Below are positions 31,726 to 40,172 of a DNA stretch of 64,000 nucleotides, in pieces (within the stretch, counting starts at the first letter, position 1; the number at the start of each line of letters is the position of its first letter). This stretch comes from Chryseobacterium sp. SC28 (GTDB lineage Bacteria; Bacteroidota; Bacteroidia; Flavobacteriales; Weeksellaceae). The notes under the pieces were generated by a model. It was not told where the DNA came from. It made no database searches and saw nothing but the letters and a program-made list of their open reading frames with translations. Where the stretch lies: the NCBI RefSeq assembly GCF_003932955.1, contig NZ_QOVY01000004.1, forward strand, positions 98,182 through 162,181, read 5' to 3'. Both the position numbers and the translations under genes were made by a program.

Positions 31726-34317
31726 TTATTCCACAGGCCGAAAAACCAAACCGGTTTCTTCAAAATAATCTAAGGTAATTCTATCCCCATCGTTTACTTT
31801 TCCGGCCAAAATTTCTTTTGATAATTGATTCAAAACTTCCTGTTGAAGCACTCTTTTCAAAGGTCGGGCGCCGTAAGTCGGGTCATAGCCTTTGTCGCTC
31901 AGATATTTTATGGCGTCTTCTGTGGCTGTGAGAATGATGTTTCGTTTTTCGAGCAAATGATTGAAACTTCTCAATTGGAAATTCACAATTTTGCTAATCT
32001 GAGATTTACTCAATGGTTGGAACAAAACGACCTCGTCTATTCTGTTCAAAAACTCTGGCCTCAAGGACTGTCTTAATAATCCGAAAACTTCTTCTTTTGT
32101 CTTTTCTACAATTTCATCTACATTGTAATCATTGATGTTTTCAAAGTTTTCTTGGATAATGTGTGAACCGAGATTGGAAGTCATAATGATAATCGTATTC
32201 TTGAAATTTACCACTCTGCCTTTGTTATCCGTCAATCTTCCATCATCCAAAACTTGCAGAAGTGTATTGAAAACATCTGGATGCGCTTTTTCGATTTCGT
32301 CCAAAAGCACCACGGAATAAGGTCTTCTTCTCACGGCTTCGGTCAATTGTCCACCTTCATCATAGCCCACATATCCTGGAGGCGCGCCCACCAATCGAGA
32401 AACGGAGTGTCTTTCTTGGTATTCGCTCATATCAATTCTCGTCATATTGTTTTCATCATCGAACAAAAATTCGGCTAAGGCTTTTGCCAACTCTGTTTTA
32501 CCCACGCCGGTTGTTCCCAAAAACAGAAAACTTCCAATAGGTTTTTTCTCGTCGCTCAGGCCCGCTCTGTTTCTTCGGATGGCATTGGCAACCGCAGAGA
32601 TTGCTTCTTCCTGACCCACAATTCTGTGATGAAGCTCAGTTTCCAGATTCAATAATTTTTCTCTTTCAGATTGAAGCAGTTTCGTTACCGGAATGCCTGT
32701 CCATTTTGCAATAATTTCAGAAATATTTTCGGCCGTTACTTCTTCTTTGATCAATTCGTTCTGCTTATTTTGCATTTCCAACTCCAGTTTTTTCAGATCC
32801 TCTTCTTTCTCACGCAATTTTCCGTACTGTATTTCCGCTACTTTGGCATAATCACCTACTCTGGAAGCTCTTTCTGCTTCTAATTTTAAACTTTCAATTT
32901 CTTTTTTAATGGAAGTCAAATCCTCAGATTTTTGTTTTTCGGCCAGCCATTTGGCGTGGATTTCGTTTCTTTGTTCTTGGAGTTTGGCAATATCTTCTTT
33001 GAGATGGTCTATTTTTATCTGATTTCCTTCCCGAGAAATCGCTGCCAATTCTATTTCCAACTGCATCAGTCTTCTGTCGAGAACGTCCAGCTCTTCAGGT
33101 TTTGAATTGATTTCCATTCTCAATTTTGCCGAAGCCTCATCAATCAAATCAATGGCTTTGTCTGGCAAAAATCGGTCTGAAATATACCTTTGAGACATTT
33201 CTACCGCGGCGATAATCGCCTCGTCTTTGATTCGTACTTTGTGGTGCGCTTCATATTTATCTTTGATTCCCCGCAGAATCGAGATTGCAGATTCGGTGTC
33301 GGGTTCTTCCACCATCACTTTTTGGAAACGTCTTTCCAGCGCTTTATCTTTTTCAAAATATTTTTGATATTCATTCAAAGTAGTAGCGCCGATAGCTCTC
33401 AATTCTCCTCTTGCCAAGGCAGGTTTCAGGATATTGGCGGCGTCCATCGCACCTTCGCCACCACCGGCTCCCACCAAAGTGTGGATTTCATCGATGAAAA
33501 GAATGATTTGTCCGTCTGATTTGATGACTTCGTTCACCACCGATTTCAAACGTTCTTCGAACTCACCTTTGTATTTGGCGCCTGCGATCAATGCGCCCAT
33601 ATCCAGTGCAAACAATGTTTTATCTTGCAAATTTTCCGGAACGTCGCCATTGATAATTCGGTGTGCAATTCCTTCAGCGATCGCGGTTTTACCCACGCCC
33701 GGTTCACCAATCAGAATAGGGTTGTTTTTGGTTCTTCTCGATAAAATTTGTAAAACTCTTCGGATTTCTTCATCCCGACCGATGACTGGGTCTAGTTTTC
33801 CTTCTGCCGCGAGCTCGTTGAAGTTTTTGGCATATTTATTCAGAGCCTGGTAGGTTTCTTCCGAGCTTGCAGACGTTGCTTTGCTACCTTTTCGGAGTTC
33901 TTGGATTGCCATCTCTAGAGATTTTTTGGTAACGCCGAAATCTTTCAAAATTTTAGAAACTTCGGAATTGATTTCTAACAAGGCGAGCCAAAGATGCTCA
34001 ATAGTCACATATTCGTCACCCATTTTTTTGGCGATGTTGGGCGCTTCCAGTAGCACTTTGTTGGCAGATTGGGAAAGATAAATTTCGCCGCCCGAAACTT
34101 TTGGTAATTTTTCCAAGGCTTCGCGGTTTCTTTCTCTGATAAGACCGAGATCCGCTTCTGATTTTTTCATCAAAAAAGCAGAAATATTTTCATCTATCTG
34201 AAGAATTCCTTCCAATAAATGTTGAGGTTCAATGCTTTGATTGCCAAATTCCATCGCGATCTGTTGCGCTTTTTGGATGGCTTCTTGTGATTTTGTGGTA
34301 TATTGATTTAGATTCAT
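31726..34317 (-). CDS. clpB: ClpB disaggregase (Hsp100)
   Basis: 863 residues, the usual ClpB length. Two N-terminal Clp repeats (LNQYTTKSQEAIQKAQQIA onward) are followed by AAA1 with Walker A GEPGVGKT and Walker B ILFIDEIHTL, the long M-domain coiled coil (about 400-530), AAA2 with Walker A GTTGVGKT and VVLLDEIEKAHPDV, and the C-terminal D2 small domain. It dissolves protein aggregates together with DnaK. ATG 34317 starts the conserved N-domain; the frame runs 11 codons further upstream without homology. No CIRCE or clear stress-sigma site is recognisable. Confidence 0.97.
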   Translation of the reverse strand: MNLNQYTTKSQEAIQKAQQIAMEFGNQSIEPQHLLEGILQIDENISAFLMKKSEADLGLIRERNREALEKLPKVSGGEIYLSQSANKVLLEAPNIAKKMGDEYVTIEHLWLALLEINSEVSKILKDFGVTKKSLEMAIQELRKGSKATSASSEETYQALNKYAKNFNELAAEGKLDPVIGRDEEIRRVLQILSRRTKNNPILIGEPGVGKTAIAEGIAHRIINGDVPENLQDKTLFALDMGALIAGAKYKGEFEERLKSVVNEVIKSDGQIILFIDEIHTLVGAGGGEGAMDAANILKPALARGELRAIGATTLNEYQKYFEKDKALERRFQKVMVEEPDTESAISILRGIKDKYEAHHKVRIKDEAIIAAVEMSQRYISDRFLPDKAIDLIDEASAKLRMEINSKPEELDVLDRRLMQLEIELAAISREGNQIKIDHLKEDIAKLQEQRNEIHAKWLAEKQKSEDLTSIKKEIESLKLEAERASRVGDYAKVAEIQYGKLREKEEDLKKLELEMQNKQNELIKEEVTAENISEIIAKWTGIPVTKLLQSEREKLLNLETELHHRIVGQEEAISAVANAIRRNRAGLSDEKKPIGSFLFLGTTGVGKTELAKALAEFLFDDENNMTRIDMSEYQERHSVSRLVGAPPGYVGYDEGGQLTEAVRRRPYSVVLLDEIEKAHPDVFNTLLQVLDDGRLTDNKGRVVNFKNTIIIMTSNLGSHIIQENFENINDYNVDEIVEKTKEEVFGLLRQSLRPEFLNRIDEVVLFQPLSKSQISKIVNFQLRSFNHLLEKRNIILTATEDAIKYLSDKGYDPTYGARPLKRVLQQEVLNQLSKEILAGKVNDGDRITLDYFEETGLVFRPVE

Positions 34318-34677
34318 ATTAATAAGTTCAGGTTTTTCGATACATTGCAATCAAAATCTGTTCAATTTCAGTAGTTTGAACTATGATTTTTGTTTCAATT
34401 TATTTTAAATGGAGACATCTTTCTTGACCTCTTCAGTGATAGTTGGTTCGAAGACCTTATCTCAAAAATTATTCTTTTGATAACTTATTAAAATATTAGG
34501 ACAAAATTTCCGAATAATTGAATGTTTGTTGTTTTATGAAAGACAAAATTTCCGGAAATAAACTTTTAAATAGAATAATCGATTCACAATCGACGTTGTT
34601 TGCTATTTTAAGAATATAATTTTATCCTGCGATTTCATTAAAATATGTTAAATTGCATCAACCAATATGTACGCCAA
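34318..34677. repeat. divergent clpB/paaG intergenic region with a 13-bp direct repeat
   Basis: Two copies of GACAAAATTTCCG lie at 34500-34512 and 34542-34554, 42 bases apart start to start, i.e. four helical turns on the same face. The copies continue similarly (GAATAA / GAAATAA). This could be a binding site pair for either divergent gene. No terminator or RNA gene is seen. Confidence 0.5.
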
Positions 34678-35475
34678 ATGACTTACAAACAAATAGAAAT
34701 AGATGCCCAATTTGACGGCAAACTCCAAATCATCTATCTCAATCAGCCCGAGAGCTACAACAGTTTGACAAAGGTGATGCTCACAGAATTGCGCGCTGCC
34801 GTTCACAAATTTAGCGAAGGTGAAAATGTGCGCTGCGTGGCTCTTGCCGGGAACGGAAAAGCATTTTGCGCCGGTCAAAATTTGAAAGAAGCACTGCATC
34901 TGGACGATCCGGAAGATCGCGCTATTCAGCGTTTTGTGATCGAATATTACAATCCTCTGGTTCTGGAAATCGTGAAGTGCAAAAAACCCGTGATTGCTTT
35001 GGTAAACGGCGCTGCCGTAGGCGCAGGCGCTATGCTGGCGAGCATTTGCGATTTCACTTTGGCGGTAGAAAGCGCTTATTTTTCTTTCGCATTTGCAAAC
35101 ATCGGTTTGATTCCCGATACCGCCGGAACTTATTATTTGCCGAAATTGGTTGGCCGGCAATTGGCTCATTATCTGGCTTTCACAGGCAAAAAAGTTCCTG
35201 CAGCAGAGGCTAAGAAAATGGGATTGGTGGCCGACGTTTTCCCGGATTCCGAATTCGTAGAACGCTCGATGGAAGTTCTTTCGCAGCTCGCGCATTCTGC
35301 AACCACAGCCCTGTATCTCACCAAAAAAGCCTTCAACAAATCCTATGATTTCACGCTCAAAGAGCAGTTGGATTACGAGTCCATCATTCAGCAAGATGCC
35401 GCCGAAACCGCCGATTTCCGAGAAGGTGTGGCTGCATTTATCGAGAAGCGCTTACCAATCTACAAAGGGAAATAG
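34678..35475 (+). CDS. paaG: enoyl-CoA hydratase/isomerase family protein (PaaG-like)
   Basis: 265 residues of the crotonase fold. Visible features are the acyl-CoA-binding/oxyanion segments AFCAGQNLKEA and NGAAVGAGAMLASICDFTLAVESAYFSFAFANIGLIPDTAGTYYLPKLVG. The Asp in IPDTAG is typical of PaaG, 2-(1,2-epoxy-1,2-dihydrophenyl)acetyl-CoA isomerase. It stands directly before a PaaI-like thioesterase, which supports a phenylacetate pathway role. The start is ATG 34678 (MTYKQIEID), because the upstream 11 codons do not fit the family. Other paa genes are not in the window. Confidence 0.82.
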   Translation: MTYKQIEIDAQFDGKLQIIYLNQPESYNSLTKVMLTELRAAVHKFSEGENVRCVALAGNGKAFCAGQNLKEALHLDDPEDRAIQRFVIEYYNPLVLEIVKCKKPVIALVNGAAVGAGAMLASICDFTLAVESAYFSFAFANIGLIPDTAGTYYLPKLVGRQLAHYLAFTGKKVPAAEAKKMGLVADVFPDSEFVERSMEVLSQLAHSATTALYLTKKAFNKSYDFTLKEQLDYESIIQQDAAETADFREGVAAFIEKRLPIYKGK

Positions 35476-35546
35476 ATATTATTACAAGCAGCAAATGCTA
35501 TTGCAGTAGTTCAGACTTTGCAGATTATACTTTATAAAATTTAAAA

Positions 35547-35960
35547 ATGACTCCGAAAGAAACCGCCGAATATCTTTTGTCGAAAGACTTATTTTCGCAA
35601 TGGCTCTCCATCGAACTCCTAGATATCAAGGAAAATTACTGCCTCATCCAGATGCCTGTGAAGCCCGAAATGATCAATGGATTGGGAACCGTACACGGCG
35701 GCGTCACCTTCGCGTTTGCAGATTCTGCGCTGGCATTTTCGTCCAACAACACGGGCGAAGCCGCGGTAGCACTCAATTGCTACATCAATTTTACAAAAGC
35801 CGCCCGAAATGGAGATGTATTGATTGCCGAAAGTATTTTGCTCTCGGACACCAGAAAAACGGCAGTCTACGATATCAGCATCAAAAATCAGGATGCTGCG
35901 CTGATCGCCGGTTTCCGAGGAACCGTTTATAAAATTGGCAAGGAAGTGACCGAATTGTAG
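35547..35960 (+). CDS. paaI: PaaI-like hotdog-fold acyl-CoA thioesterase
   Basis: 137 residues. The hotdog signature is NGLGTVHGGVTFAFADSALAFSSN (about 43-66): the HGG loop and the Asp in FADSA are those of PaaI-type thioesterases. It ends with AGFRGTVYKIGKE. It removes dead-end acyl-CoA products in the phenylacetate pathway. It follows the paaG-like gene after 71 bases on the same strand. Related thioesterases act on other substrates, so pathway membership rests on the neighbour. Confidence 0.85.
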   Translation: MTPKETAEYLLSKDLFSQWLSIELLDIKENYCLIQMPVKPEMINGLGTVHGGVTFAFADSALAFSSNNTGEAAVALNCYINFTKAARNGDVLIAESILLSDTRKTAVYDISIKNQDAALIAGFRGTVYKIGKEVTEL

Positions 35961-36008
35961 AATGATCTTAAAACAAAACCACTCGGCCGGTTTTCAATTT
36001 TATTTTGG

Positions 36009-36087
36009 AGCTATTTCCCGCTTTCCGTTGCAATCTTTTTCTTTTTCCAAAAAAAAGAAAAAGGATTTCCACTGCAATCGGGGCTAA
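36009..36087. repeat. flavobacterial-type interspersed hairpin repeat
   Basis: An imperfect palindrome of about 80 bases. CCCGCTTTCCGTTGCAATC on the left is mirrored by GGATTTCCACTGCAATCGGGG on the right, around a perfect central hairpin TCTTTTTC-loop-GAAAAAGGA. Similar CCCGCT...ATCGGGGCTA elements are common between genes in Chryseobacterium and Flavobacterium genomes; I recognise the pattern from memory, not from a search here. It lies between paaI and the operator-controlled membrane gene. Confidence 0.6.
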
Positions 36088-36209
36088 GGGTTTCGTCATC
36101 CCATTTTTGTTTTTCCCAAAGTTTTTCGCTGACAATGAGTTCATTAGATTCGGTAATTGAATAATTTCAAAAAAACTTCAAAATAATTTTGTGGTCTAAA
36201 AATAACTTA

Positions 36210-36228
36210 TAACTTTGCAATTCAAAGT
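36210..36228 (+). promoter_or_regulatory. promoter with overlapping palindromic operator ACTTTG-N5-CAAAGT
   Basis: The -7 element TAACTTTG (36210-36217) is embedded in the 17-bp palindrome ACTTTGCAATTCAAAGT (36212-36228). A second palindrome with the same arms sits on another -7 element at 37234-37252. Overlap with the -7 box implies repression. Confidence 0.7.
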
Positions 36229-36235
36229 TCTTTTT

Positions 36236-36853
36236 ATGGAATCAAAAAATTATCAGGAGGAGTTGGCGCACATCCGCCGGCTGATGGAGCGCAGCTCGAT
36301 ATTTATTTCGTTGAGCGGTCTTTCCGGCGTGGTAGCAGGAATTGTCGCCTTGCTGGGTTCCGCCTATGTTTATTTCGTTTTCCAAAGAGAAGGTCTCGAT
36401 TATTTGAATGTCGCACGAAATATTTATGAACCCGAGTTGGCTCAGGAATTATTTTTTGTTGCCTTGTTAGTTTTGATTTTCGCCATTGCGGGCGGATATT
36501 TTTTCACGGCAAGGAAAAGCAAACAGGAAAACTTGAAAATCTGGGACTCGGTCACGAAAAGATTTCTGTTCAGTTTCGCCGTTCCATTAGTGGCTGGTGG
36601 TTTGTTTTGTCTGGCGCTTTGGTTTCATCAGAATTTCAGTTTAATCCCGCCCGTGATGCTCATTTTCTACGGCTTGGCCTTGATCAATGCAGAAAGATAT
36701 ACCCTGAGTGACATCAAATATCTGGGTATTTGCGAAGTGATTCTGGGAATCATCTGTTTATTCTTCCTCGGTTGGGGATTGATATTTTGGACGATCGGCT
36801 TCGGATTTCTTCATATTTTCTACGGGATTTGGATGTATCGAAAGTATGATTAA
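36236..36853 (+). CDS. five- or six-TM membrane protein of unknown function
   Basis: 205 residues. A charged N-terminal helix (NYQEELAHIRRLMERSSIFI) is followed by several hydrophobic helices (SGVVAGIVALLGSAYVYFVF; ELFFVALLVLIFAIAGGYFF; FAVPLVAGGLFCLALWF; LGICEVILGIICLFFLGWGL; IGFGFLHIFYGIWMYRKYD). I do not recognise a named family with certainty; such proteins often sit next to HTH_34-type regulators in Bacteroidota. ATG 36236 is used because the predicted transcript starts near 36224 within the operator. The regulator gene follows 75 bases later. Confidence 0.7.
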   Translation: MESKNYQEELAHIRRLMERSSIFISLSGLSGVVAGIVALLGSAYVYFVFQREGLDYLNVARNIYEPELAQELFFVALLVLIFAIAGGYFFTARKSKQENLKIWDSVTKRFLFSFAVPLVAGGLFCLALWFHQNFSLIPPVMLIFYGLALINAERYTLSDIKYLGICEVILGIICLFFLGWGLIFWTIGFGFLHIFYGIWMYRKYD

Positions 36854-36928
36854 TTAATCGAAGAAATCAAAATAGTCAACCCGAAAATTGACCAAACGAT
36901 AACTGCATCAATTATCAAAACAAAAAAT

Positions 36929-37219
36929 ATGTTAGACATCAATCAACTCAACAAAGAATTCGAAAGCCGTGTAAGATTGGGCATTATGTCCGTTCTTATG
37001 GTCAACGATTGGGTTGATTTTACCGAAATGAAAAACCTGCTGAGCGCTACCGACGGCAACTTGGCAAGTCATAGCGCTGCTTTGGAAAAGGCAGGATACA
37101 TCGAAATAAAAAAGGAATTCGTGGGGAAAAAACCCAAGACTTCCTACCGCGTGACAAAAAAGGGACGCGATGCTTTTACAGAACATATCAACAATCTGGA
37201 GAAGCTGCTAAAAAGCTAA
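36929..37219 (+). CDS. winged-helix transcriptional regulator (HTH_34/MarR-like)
   Basis: 96 residues. A single winged-helix domain: LNKEFESRVRLGIMSVLMVNDWVDFTEMKNLLSATDGNLASHSAALEKAGYIEIKKEFVGKKPKTSYRVTKKGRDAF. The recognition helix is TDGNLASHSAALEKAGYI and the wing is KPKTSYRVT. This is the HTH_34 family, usually dimeric repressors without a ligand domain. It lies between two genes whose promoters carry the same 17-bp palindrome over the -7 box, so it is the prime candidate to bind them and to repress its own operon. Confidence 0.88.
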   Translation: MLDINQLNKEFESRVRLGIMSVLMVNDWVDFTEMKNLLSATDGNLASHSAALEKAGYIEIKKEFVGKKPKTSYRVTKKGRDAFTEHINNLEKLLKS

Positions 37220-37233
37220 ATTTTTTTAAATAA

Positions 37234-37252
37234 TAACTTTGAAACGCAAAGT
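37234..37252 (+). promoter_or_regulatory. second ACTTTG-N5-CAAAGT operator over a -7 element
   Basis: TAACTTTG (37234-37241) overlaps the palindrome ACTTTGAAACGCAAAGT (37236-37252). Its arms are identical to those at 36212-36228; only the 5-base spacer differs. It lies 15 bases after the regulator stop and 50 bases before the DUF4173 start. Confidence 0.72.
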
Positions 37253-37301
37253 ACTTTATAAATCACAAACTAAATCTATATCCACTAATTCATTAAAGAT
37301 T

Positions 37302-38687
37302 ATGAAAAAACAACATCTCATCTTCGTCACAGTTTTGGCATTTGTCATTCTTTTTTACCGAGAATACATTGCCCTCAACCTCGGAATTTTAGGTATTTTT
37401 CTGAGTATTTTGACCTATTCACAAACCGATAAAAAATTGCGTGATAGGCCATTTTTGCTACTGTTTGTCACGTCCCTTTTTTCATCATTTGCATTCGCTT
37501 GGTTTGGCGATGCCGTGTCTTTTGTCGCAGTTTTCAGTTCTGTTTTTTTATTGAGATTCCGGGGAACTTATCCGGAATTGAAACCGCTTCTATACCTCGA
37601 GATCCTCTTAATCAACCTTTTTACGTTTGTCGGAAGTGTTTTCAAAATCGATCAATGGTATGAGGGATCCAAAGAAAAAAAAATTGTCAAAAAACTGCTC
37701 ACTTTTGTTCTGATCCCGGGATTATTTACCGTAGTTTTCTTTTTTATCTATGCACACGGCAGCGAGCATTTTGCCAATTTATTTAATAATGTTGATTTTC
37801 AACCGCTTACTTTCATCGTTATTGCGATTATTGGATTATATTTTGCTTTCATTTTCTGGAATTTCAAAGTACATCAATTCATTTTCCGGCAAAATCAATG
37901 CTTGGAAGACGACTTTTCCGGCGAGATCAATCTTACAAAACCGACATTCGGATTTTTGGATGTGGATTCCGAGCGAATGAGCGGTCTGATTACCTTTTCT
38001 GCGCTCAATATTTTGCTTTCAATTTTCCTTGTGACTTATAATTACGAACAATTTTTCGAGGTTTCGAAATCGGCAAGCAGCCTGAGCGCGGAAACCCACG
38101 AGCGCGTAAACGCCGTGATAGTCTCCATCGCGATGGCCATTCTCGTGATTCTTTTTTATTTCAAAAATAGATTTAATTTCGATCGCCAAGCAAAAACTTT
38201 GAAAGTCTCTGTCCAGATTTGGATGATTCTCAATGCACTTTTGCTCGTGTCTGCCAGTCTCAAAAATTCTGAATATATTATTAATTTTGGTCTTACTTAC
38301 AAGCGTTTGGGTGTTTACGCATTTCTTGCAATGGCTCTGATAGGTTTGATTTTTACCTTCATCAAAATTCAGAAAAGAAAGACCAATGCCTTCCTGTTCA
38401 ACAAAATGTTTTGGGCGGCGTATGGCTTGATTTTGGTTTGCAGTTATATCAATTGGGGCGAAATCATCACGCAAAACAACATCGAAAGAAAGGATTTTGA
38501 CCTAAATTTTCATCGGAACTGCATCAATTATAACGAGAAAGTTTTGCTGGATTATGCCGGGAAAACCGATAATTTAGCGATGAAAAAACAGATTTCGCAA
38601 AGAATTGAATCTTATCAGAAGGAAAGCTTCCTCTCCAAAATTTTATATTATGAAAGCATTAATATCGACAAAACAGACCTTAAATAA
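37302..38687 (+). CDS. DUF4173 multi-pass membrane protein
   Basis: 461 residues with about 11-12 transmembrane helices. The pattern IYAHGSEHFANLFNNVDF after helix 5, SAETHERVNAVIVSIAMAILVILFYF, and the C-terminal YINWGEIITQNNIERKDFDLNFHRNCINYNEKVLLDYAG match DUF4173 proteins, whose function is unknown. It is controlled by the operator at 37236. The first ATG of the conserved N-terminus (MKKQHLIFVTVLAF) is at 37302; the longer frame from 37239 would start inside the operator. The C-terminal end overlaps the next gene by 38 bases. Confidence 0.85.
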   Translation: MKKQHLIFVTVLAFVILFYREYIALNLGILGIFLSILTYSQTDKKLRDRPFLLLFVTSLFSSFAFAWFGDAVSFVAVFSSVFLLRFRGTYPELKPLLYLEILLINLFTFVGSVFKIDQWYEGSKEKKIVKKLLTFVLIPGLFTVVFFFIYAHGSEHFANLFNNVDFQPLTFIVIAIIGLYFAFIFWNFKVHQFIFRQNQCLEDDFSGEINLTKPTFGFLDVDSERMSGLITFSALNILLSIFLVTYNYEQFFEVSKSASSLSAETHERVNAVIVSIAMAILVILFYFKNRFNFDRQAKTLKVSVQIWMILNALLLVSASLKNSEYIINFGLTYKRLGVYAFLAMALIGLIFTFIKIQKRKTNAFLFNKMFWAAYGLILVCSYINWGEIITQNNIERKDFDLNFHRNCINYNEKVLLDYAGKTDNLAMKKQISQRIESYQKESFLSKILYYESINIDKTDLK

Positions 38688-39147
38688 TCTGAAATATCTG
38701 TCATTAATTCCAATATTTTTAGTCGCTTGCAAAAAAGAACCGGAAGTAAAAGATGCAAAAGTGGATACCGTGGCAATGGTAGAAAAGCCAGTTGATTCTC
38801 TCTCAGCAATTGTGAAAACGGAAAAAGAATCCAATCAGAATATCATTACCGTCGATGCTTCGCAAATGCCCATCCGGCTGAATCTCGAAATCAAAAATCT
38901 GGATGAACAAGTAATTTTAAAATTAAAAAACTTCAATCAGCCGAAGCTCAGAGGCTATCTTAAAACGGAAAAACCGATGAATATAAGATTCAACCAAATC
39001 CGGATGCCAGACAATACTTTTGACGGGCCATTTGGGCAAACCATTGAATATGACACGAAGCAGAAAGGCGAATATTGGTTGATTCTTGCCAAGAATAATA
39101 TGGCAGATGGCGAGCCGGTCGGGAAATTCTTTATAAAAATTGAATAG
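38650..39147 (+). CDS. unknown lipoprotein
   Basis: 165 residues from ATG 38650, which lies inside the end of the DUF4173 gene (38 bases overlap, different frame). The signal ends in a lipobox (LIPIFLVAC) followed by KKEPEVKDAKVD. The rest is a soluble beta-rich domain (MPIRLNLEIKNLDEQVILKL; NIRFNQIRMPDNTFDGPFGQTIEYD; GEYWLILAKNNMADGEPVGKFFIKIE) that looks like a bacterial pre-peptidase/inhibitor-type beta-sandwich. I do not know its function. The overlap implies translational coupling with the DUF4173 protein. Confidence 0.7.
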   Translation: MKALISTKQTLNNLKYLSLIPIFLVACKKEPEVKDAKVDTVAMVEKPVDSLSAIVKTEKESNQNIITVDASQMPIRLNLEIKNLDEQVILKLKNFNQPKLRGYLKTEKPMNIRFNQIRMPDNTFDGPFGQTIEYDTKQKGEYWLILAKNNMADGEPVGKFFIKIE

Positions 39148-39175
39148 CCTATCAGATCTCGATGTGAGATCTTTT

Positions 39176-39583
39176 TTATTTCAAGCTTTGAATCGCCAGC
39201 CGATAGCCTTTCATCCCAAATCCTGAAATGACGGCGTCGCAATTTTCTGCGGTCACCGATTTTTTGCGAAATTCTTCCCGTTTATAAATATTGCTGATGT
39301 GAACTTCCACTTTAGGCTTCTTGATGTTCTTGAGACAGTCCGAAATGGCGTAGGAATAATGTGTGAAAGCACCGGGATTGATGACCACCGCGTCGAAATC
39401 GTCTTCCTGCAAGCGGTTGATGAGCTCGCCTTCTACATTGGATTGATAATATAAAAGATCATCTTCGGCGAATTCTTTTTTCAATTCCGACAGACAATCT
39501 TCCATAGAAACCGAGCCATAGACTTCTGGTTCGCGGGTGCCGAGCAAGTTGAGGTTGGGACCGTTGACGATCAGGATTTTCAT
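39176..39583 (-). CDS. aroQ: type II 3-dehydroquinate dehydratase
   Basis: 135 residues, close to the 140-150 of the family. Type II DHQase motifs are NGPNLNLLGTREPEVYGS (about 6-23, with the catalytic Arg and lid Tyr), NPGAFTHYSYAISDCL and EVHISNIYKREEFRKKSV. It converts 3-dehydroquinate to 3-dehydroshikimate in the shikimate pathway, in the cytoplasm. It is a stand-alone gene on the minus strand, converging with the lipoprotein gene. Confidence 0.97.
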   Translation of the reverse strand: MKILIVNGPNLNLLGTREPEVYGSVSMEDCLSELKKEFAEDDLLYYQSNVEGELINRLQEDDFDAVVINPGAFTHYSYAISDCLKNIKKPKVEVHISNIYKREEFRKKSVTAENCDAVISGFGMKGYRLAIQSLK

Positions 39584-39610
39584 AAGATTTTGATAATTTG
39601 TGTAAAAGTA

Positions 39611-39642
39611 AAAAATCCTTAGAAATTCTAAGGATTTTTTTT
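39611..39642 (-). terminator. hairpin terminator downstream of tRNA-Glu
   Basis: The near-perfect palindrome AAATCCTTAGAA/TTCTAAGGATTT is flanked by A- and T-runs. On the minus strand it directly follows the tRNA gene (transcribed leftwards) and precedes the aroQ start. Confidence 0.85.
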
Positions 39643-39643
39643 G

Positions 39644-39715
39644 TAGCCCGTAGGGGAGTCGAACCCCTCTTACCAGGATGAAAACCTGAGGTCCTAACCG
39701 ATAGACGAACGGGCC
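39644..39715 (-). tRNA. tRNA-Glu (anticodon UUC)
   Basis: Minus-strand cloverleaf of 72 nt. The acceptor stem GGCCCGT pairs with ACGGGCT (the first pair is G-U). The D arm contains GTCTATCGGTTAGGAC, the anticodon arm is TCAGG-TTTTCAT-CCTGG (anticodon TTC), and the T arm is AGGGGTTCGACTCCCCT. CCA is not encoded. Confidence 0.95.
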
Positions 39716-39727
39716 CGGACTTTATGA

Positions 39728-39982
39728 TTAAGCTAAGCTGTTGACGTGTTTGGTCAATTTGCTTTTTAGATTGGCAGCTTTGTTCTTATGAATGATATTT
39801 TTCTTGGCCAGTTTGTCCAGTAAAGAGATTACTCTTGGCAATTGCTCTACTGCTACTGCTTTGTTTTCCTCTGTTCTCAGAGATTTCAAAGCGGTTCTTG
39901 CGGTCTTGTGAGCGTATCTGTTGCGAAGCCTTTTTGCTTCGTTTTGTCTGATTCTTTTAAGTGAGGATTTATGATTTGCCAT
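39728..39982 (-). CDS. rpsT: 30S ribosomal protein S20
   Basis: 84 residues, basic, fully alpha-helical. MANHKSSLKRIRQNEAKRLRNR and the KNIIHKNKAANLKSKLTKHVNSLA end are the S20 signature. It binds the 5' domain of 16S rRNA. The start is ATG 39982 (MANHK); seven upstream codons in frame lie within the leader. A consensus promoter lies 19 bases further upstream. tRNA-Glu follows 13 bases after the stop and may be co-transcribed. Confidence 0.97.
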   Translation of the reverse strand: MANHKSSLKRIRQNEAKRLRNRYAHKTARTALKSLRTEENKAVAVEQLPRVISLLDKLAKKNIIHKNKAANLKSKLTKHVNSLA

Positions 39983-40000
39983 AACGTTCAAATGTGGGTG

Positions 40001-40031
40001 CAAAGATAAAAACTAAATTTTAATTTGCAAA
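40001..40031 (-). promoter_or_regulatory. rpsT promoter (Bacteroidota sigma-ABfr type)
   Basis: On the minus strand the -33 element TTTG (complement CAAA at 40028-40031) and the -7 element TATCTTTG (complement CAAAGATA at 40001-40008) are separated by 19 bases, the consensus TTTG-N19-TAnnTTTG. Confidence 0.8.
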
Positions 40032-40172
40032 CTTTTTATAAAAAAATAAAATATTTTGTAGCGCTGCACGACCATCGTATTGGAACCAGCAGCTACCCTT
40101 GGCAGACTTTTCTTCTATCAAACTGATTTACCTTCATAGCTTGGGCGATATTTTTATGTACTGTTTGCTACA

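Noticed and set aside
34678..35960. A complete phenylacetate degradation cluster
   Set aside because: Only PaaG-like and PaaI-like genes are present; paaABCDE, paaK and paaZ are absent from the window.
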